Shown here piece after piece: positions 1 through 5,858 of a stretch of 5,858 bases of DNA. Each line of letters begins with the position of its first letter. Within the stretch, counting starts at the first letter, position 1. The position numbers and the translations under genes were made by a program. Below the pieces are notes generated by a model, which saw only the letters and a program-made list of their open reading frames with translations, was not told the origin of the DNA and ran no database searches. The stretch covers positions 1 to 5,858 of the forward strand of contig JAEZFL010000113.1 of NCBI GenBank assembly GCA_023417515.1, written 5' to 3'. Source of the stretch: Pseudomonadota bacterium. Its GTDB lineage: Bacteria; Pseudomonadota; Alphaproteobacteria; Sphingomonadales; Sphingomonadaceae.

Positions 1-5
1 AAGAG

Positions 6-4274
<4,269 letters not shown>

Positions 4275-4302
4275 GGCTTAGCGCCGAAGCCCTTCAACGA
4301 AG

Positions 4303-4337
4303 CGCCCCGCCAGGAGACTGGCGGGGCGTTTTCGTTT
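4303..4337 (+). terminator. Intrinsic terminator of rpoC, shared with convergent phhA
   Basis: A perfect 11-bp GC-rich stem (4303-4313 pairing with 4318-4328) closes a GAGA tetraloop and is followed on the + strand by TTTTCGTTT. It starts 28 bases after the rpoC stop, so it is the end of the rpoB-rpoC transcription unit. The flanks extend the pairing weakly (AACGAA before, TTCGTT after). Read on the minus strand, the same hairpin lies just after the phhA stop, but its downstream tract (CTTCGTT) is poorer in T. It may therefore end phhA transcripts less efficiently. The + strand T-tract overlaps the first base of the phhA stop codon complement at 4337. Confidence 0.93.
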
Positions 4338-5179
4338 CAGGCGGCGGGAGACAGATCCGCCTGTTCGCCCAGGCTTTCGTAAAGAGCGTCGAGGTCCGCC
4401 CGTTGGATCTGCGCGAGCAGGTCATCGAAGCTGTCGACGATGAAATAGCCCTGTTGGAGGGCGTCGGAGCGGTAGCGGGTGCGCACGACGGTCGCGAGAT
4501 CGAACGGACTGCGGCAGGGCAGCGCGCTCTCCAAAGCGTAGCCGGCCTCCTCGAAGCTCGATGCAAGGCCGGCGCCGTAGATCTTGAGCTCGCCGTCCTC
4601 GCGGGCGAGGCCGAACTCGACCGTGTACCAGTAGAGCCGCGACAGGCGGTGGATGTTGCCGGAGGCGAACGCGGCCAGGCCCGCTGCGCCCAGCGCCTGC
4701 ATGAAGTCGGCGACCGCGGGATCGGCGAGCATCGGCACATGGCCGAACACGTCGTGGAAGACGTCGGGCTCTTCGAGGTAATCGAGCTGGTCGGCGCTGC
4801 GGATGAAGTTGCCGGCGGGGAAGCGACGAGCGGCAAGGTGGGCGAAGAAGACGTCGTCGGGCAGCAGGCCGGGCACGGCGACCACCTGCCACCCGGTGCG
4901 CGCGTGGAGCCGGTCGTTGAGCTCGCCGAGCTCGGGGATTCCCGGACGCGACAGCCGCAGCACGTCGAGTCCTTCCGAGAAGGCGCGAACCACCCGTCCG
5001 GCGAGCCGCTCCTGCTGCCGAGCGAACAGCAGGTCCCACACGCGATGCTCCTCGGCCGTGAACCGCTCCCAGTCCTGCGGCATCGTCCAGTCCTCGGCCG
5101 TGCCCGGGGGACGGACAAGATGGACGTGCGGCGGGAGCGTGGCCCCGGCTGCCGGCGGCGCTTCCAATTCGGTGAACAT
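4337..5179 (-). CDS. phhA: Phenylalanine 4-monooxygenase (phenylalanine hydroxylase)
   Basis: Cytoplasmic non-haem iron enzyme that hydroxylates L-phenylalanine to L-tyrosine using O2 and a tetrahydropterin. At 280 residues it matches the short bacterial form: catalytic domain only, with no N-terminal ACT regulatory domain as in the animal enzyme. The metal site is visible: FHDVFGHVPML gives ligands H142 and H147, and RLYWYTVEFGL gives the third ligand E188. Other family blocks are WQVVAVPGLLPDDVFF (97-112), RSADQLDYLEEPDVFHD (127-143) and IYGAGLASSFEEAGYAL (200-216). The ATG at 5179 is preceded by AAAGGAAG at 5193-5186 with six bases of spacing, so the start is well supported. The gene converges on rpoC and sits behind a terminator hairpin and a Tyr-rich leader ORF, which suggests control by attenuation. 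The partner phhB (pterin carbinolamine dehydratase) is not in the window. Confidence 0.97.
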   Translation of the reverse strand: MFTELEAPPAAGATLPPHVHLVRPPGTAEDWTMPQDWERFTAEEHRVWDLLFARQQERLAGRVVRAFSEGLDVLRLSRPGIPELGELNDRLHARTGWQVVAVPGLLPDDVFFAHLAARRFPAGNFIRSADQLDYLEEPDVFHDVFGHVPMLADPAVADFMQALGAAGLAAFASGNIHRLSRLYWYTVEFGLAREDGELKIYGAGLASSFEEAGYALESALPCRSPFDLATVVRTRYRSDALQQGYFIVDSFDDLLAQIQRADLDALYESLGEQADLSPAA

Positions 5180-5185
5180 CGGGGT

Positions 5186-5193
5186 CTTCCTTT
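5186..5193 (-). promoter_or_regulatory. phhA ribosome binding site
   Basis: AAAGGAAG lies six bases before the phhA ATG and fixes the start at 5179. It lies only seven bases past the end of the attenuator U-tract, so a transcript that reads through the hairpin carries this site and one that terminates does not. Confidence 0.8.
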
Positions 5194-5199
5194 CGGCGC

Positions 5200-5233
5200 A
5201 AAGAAAAACCCCGCCCGGAGGTCCGGACGGGGT
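5200..5233 (-). terminator. Leader terminator (attenuator hairpin) ahead of phhA
   Basis: Read on the minus strand, the arm ACCCCGTCCGG (5233-5223) pairs with CCGGGCGGGGT (5218-5208). This is an 11-bp stem with one G-U pair and an ACCT loop, followed by TTTTTCTTT (5208-5200). The opposite strand has no T-tract after the hairpin, so it works only in the phhA direction. Its U-tract ends 20 bases before the phhA ATG, which leaves no room for a separate promoter between hairpin and gene. phhA transcripts therefore very likely have to read through it. The alternative, a plain terminator of the TonB-family gene whose stop is about 180 bases upstream, does not explain how phhA would then be transcribed. 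Confidence 0.88.
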
Positions 5234-5309
5234 CGGTGAAAACAGGTCTTGTTAGAGACGCGTCAGCCCGGTCCCGCCCGTGCGGTGCCATAGGCATAAT
5301 AGAGCACGG
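5208..5309 (-). promoter_or_regulatory. Tyrosine-responsive transcription attenuator (inferred)
   Basis: Four RNA segments can form mutually exclusive hairpins on the minus strand. Segment 1, CCGTGC (5309-5304), pairs with GCACGG (5283-5278) in segment 2 and holds the three Tyr codons in the loop; TGCC/GGCA (5296-5293 with 5289-5286) can pair inside it. Segment 2, CGGGCGGG (5280-5273), pairs over 8 bp, with one G-U, with CCCGTCCG (5231-5224), which is the 5' arm of the terminator. Segment 2 is identical to eight bases of the terminator's own 3' arm, so the two compete. A ribosome stalled on codons 22-25 would cover segment 1 and leave segment 2 free, giving antitermination. A ribosome at the leader stop (5265-5263) would cover segment 2, giving termination. 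The pairings are seen; the regulatory behaviour is inferred from classical attenuators such as those of trp and pheA. Confidence 0.72.
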
Positions 5310-5364
5310 CCGCGGCGACGCGCTGCAGGGAGGCTGGAGCCTGGCGAGACTGGTCGAAGGCCAT
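5263..5364 (-). CDS. Putative Tyr-rich leader peptide of phhA (33 aa)
   Basis: A small ORF with ATG at 5364 and TGA at 5265-5263, encoding 33 residues. It begins MAFDQSRQ and ends ARAGPG. Its notable feature is LYYAYG at residues 21-26, with Tyr codons (all TAT) at 22, 23 and 25. There is one Phe (residue 3) and no Trp, so the sensed amino acid would be tyrosine. It lies on the phhA strand, its stop is 30 bases before the terminator stem, and the Tyr codons sit between the two arms of an RNA hairpin, as expected for a leader peptide used in attenuation. The upstream AGGGG is only two bases from the ATG, too close for a good Shine-Dalgarno, and the predicted transcription start is near the ATG, so the mRNA may be leaderless. 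The peptide itself probably has no membrane or enzymatic role; its translation is the signal. Confidence 0.7.
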   Translation of the reverse strand: MAFDQSRQAPASLQRVAAAVLYYAYGTARAGPG

Positions 5365-5372
5365 TGCCCCTA

Positions 5373-5401
5373 AGGATGCGGGCCGGACGCTGACCTGTCA
5401 A
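5373..5401 (-). promoter_or_regulatory. Predicted sigma70-type promoter of the phhA leader transcript
   Basis: A consensus -35 TTGACA (5401-5396) is followed, after a 17-base spacer, by a weak -10 CATCCT (5378-5373, three of six matches to TATAAT). Transcription would start at about 5366-5364, at or next to the ATG of the leader ORF. The perfect -35 and ideal spacing make up for the poor -10; alphaproteobacterial -10 elements are often degenerate. It lies in the short gap after the TonB-family stop codon, where an independent promoter for phhA would be expected. Confidence 0.55.
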
Positions 5402-5413
5402 TGAACGGGTTCA
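5391..5413 (-). promoter_or_regulatory. Two adjacent inverted repeats at the promoter (possible operator)
   Basis: On the minus strand a perfect dyad TGAACCCGTTCA (5413-5402; 5-bp arms around CC) is followed after one base by TGACAGGTCA (5400-5391; 4-bp arms around AG). Their centres are 12 bp apart, about one helical turn. The first overlaps the TonB-family stop codon and abuts the -35 element; the second overlaps the -35 and the spacer. The position suits a transcription factor, but no known box was recognised and short dyads arise by chance. Confidence 0.3.
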
Positions 5414-5858
5414 CTCGACCTCTTCCCTGATCGTGTTCGTCGAAGACGCCTTCTCACCGGGCGCGACCGGGCGCCGCGTCGTGCGGGCACGGCGCTCCAG
5501 CCACCAGGTCTGCTGCCAGCCGCGCTCCTCGGCGACCGGATTGCCCTGCGCGTCGCGCGCCGGGGTCCAGCGGAAGCGCTGCTCGATGAGCCGGCAGGTG
5601 GTCTGGTCGAGCGCGGCGCTGCCGCTGCTTCGCGTGACTCGGCAATTGCTGACCCGGCCGTCGGTTCCGACGGTGAAGCGGGTCTCCACCCGCCCCTCGG
5701 CACGCGACTCGACCGCCGCGCGGGGGTAGTCGCTTCGGACGATCTGGCCGGAGACGTACTGGGCCCGGCTGCCCCCGCCACCGCCACCGCCGGAGCCCGA
5801 TCCGCCCGCGCCGGTGCCCGTCCCCTCCCCGCCCGCGCCCGAGCCGGTGCCCGCGTCG
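5411..5858 (-). CDS. TonB-family protein, C-terminal part (5' end outside window)
   Basis: The reading frame is open from the window edge to the TGA at 5413-5411, giving 148 complete codons of an incomplete gene. The visible part starts with a Gly/Ser/Thr/Ala linker of about 32 residues that includes a run of seven Gly. A TonB C-terminal domain follows, with the pattern YPRAAVESRAEGRVETRFTV, then DGRV, SSGSAALD and RFRWTPARDAQGNPV, and then GWQQTWWLERR. A polar tail of about 23 residues closes the protein. In TonB proteins this domain sits in the periplasm and contacts outer-membrane receptors, passing on energy from ExbB/ExbD; the N-terminal membrane anchor must lie beyond the window. Two Cys (in SNCRV and TTCRL) could form a disulfide. 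It could be a TonB paralogue of unknown partner rather than the main energy transducer. It lies on the same strand as phhA but is separated by the leader region, so it is probably a different transcription unit. Confidence 0.85.
   Translation of the reverse strand, partial: DAGTGSGAGGEGTGTGAGGSGSGGGGGGGSRAQYVSGQIVRSDYPRAAVESRAEGRVETRFTVGTDGRVSNCRVTRSSGSAALDQTTCRLIEQRFRWTPARDAQGNPVAEERGWQQTWWLERRARTTRRPVAPGEKASSTNTIREEVE
5761..5858 (-). repeat. Gly-rich low-complexity coding stretch
   Basis: This stretch encodes the linker of the TonB-family protein. It contains two imperfect copies of a GGCACCGG...GCGGGCGG block (protein GTGSGAGG and GTGAGG) followed by GGT/GGC/GGG codons for a seven-Gly run. 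It is a flexible linker, not a separate element; such tracts are prone to length change by slippage. Confidence 0.6.

Noticed and set aside
1..5. AAGAG just before the rpoC ATG as a ribosome binding site
   Set aside because: It directly abuts the start codon; the real Shine-Dalgarno would lie further upstream, outside the window.
4275..4302. Small hairpins GGCTT/AAGCC (4275-4291) and CTTC/GAAG (4292-4302) after the rpoC stop
   Set aside because: The stems are only 4-5 bp with no T-tract of their own; the strong hairpin at 4303-4328 is the terminator.
4403..5239. A 278-codon open frame on the + strand opposite phhA
   Set aside because: It lies almost wholly antisense to phhA, which has clear iron-ligand motifs. 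Long antisense frames are common in GC-rich coding DNA, and the translation shows no recognisable domain.
4294..5297. Two further long minus-strand frames overlapping phhA (5118 to 4294 and 5297 to 4422)
   Set aside because: Both are out-of-frame readings of phhA with Arg/Ser/Pro-rich composition typical of GC-rich shadow frames, and neither shows a family motif.
5200..5364. A T-box or metabolite riboswitch ahead of phhA
   Set aside because: No T-box consensus or specifier-loop architecture is visible, and T-boxes are rare in proteobacteria. The leader ORF and simple competing helices explain the region better.
5391..5413. TyrR/PhhR operator
   Set aside because: The dyads do not match TGTAAA-N6-TTTACA in arm sequence or spacing.
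5411..5689. GTG at 5689 as the start of a 92-residue TonB-like protein
   Set aside because: The frame stays open to the window edge, and the conserved YPRAA part of the TonB domain lies upstream of this GTG, so it is internal.
5761..5858. Tandem repeat array or CRISPR-like element
   Set aside because: The repetition follows Gly codons in an open frame, with no regular repeat-spacer structure.

Overview
The window is GC-rich bacterial DNA. Its protein sequences point to an alphaproteobacterium, most likely of the order Sphingomonadales. The grounds are an RpoC of 1422 residues, a short single-domain phenylalanine hydroxylase, and a Gly-rich TonB-family protein of a type common in that group. 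The taxonomic call is from recognition, not from a search.

Layout: positions 6-4274 (+) hold a complete rpoC, the beta' subunit of RNA polymerase; rpoB would be expected just upstream, outside the window. It ends at a strong intrinsic terminator (4303-4337) whose T-tract touches the stop codon of the convergent gene phhA (minus strand, 5179 to 4337), encoding phenylalanine 4-monooxygenase. Upstream of phhA on the minus strand lies a 231-base region without a long gene (5180-5410), followed by the 3' part of a TonB-family gene (minus strand, stop at 5411, open to the window edge at 5858).

The 5180-5410 region is the most interesting part. On the minus strand it contains, in order: a promoter-like TTGACA element with a weak -10; a 33-codon ORF (5364 to 5263) that begins about where transcription should start and carries a Tyr-Tyr-Ala-Tyr cluster at codons 22-25; an RNA segment that can pair with the 5' arm of a terminator; a strong terminator hairpin with a U-tract (5233 to 5200); then a Shine-Dalgarno sequence and the phhA start. 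Together these have the architecture of a ribosome-mediated transcription attenuator that senses tyrosine, the product of the enzyme encoded downstream. Low charged tRNA-Tyr would stall the leader ribosome, favour the antiterminator and switch phhA on. This suggests that PhhA serves tyrosine supply here rather than only phenylalanine catabolism. The RNA pairings were worked out by hand; the regulatory logic is inference.
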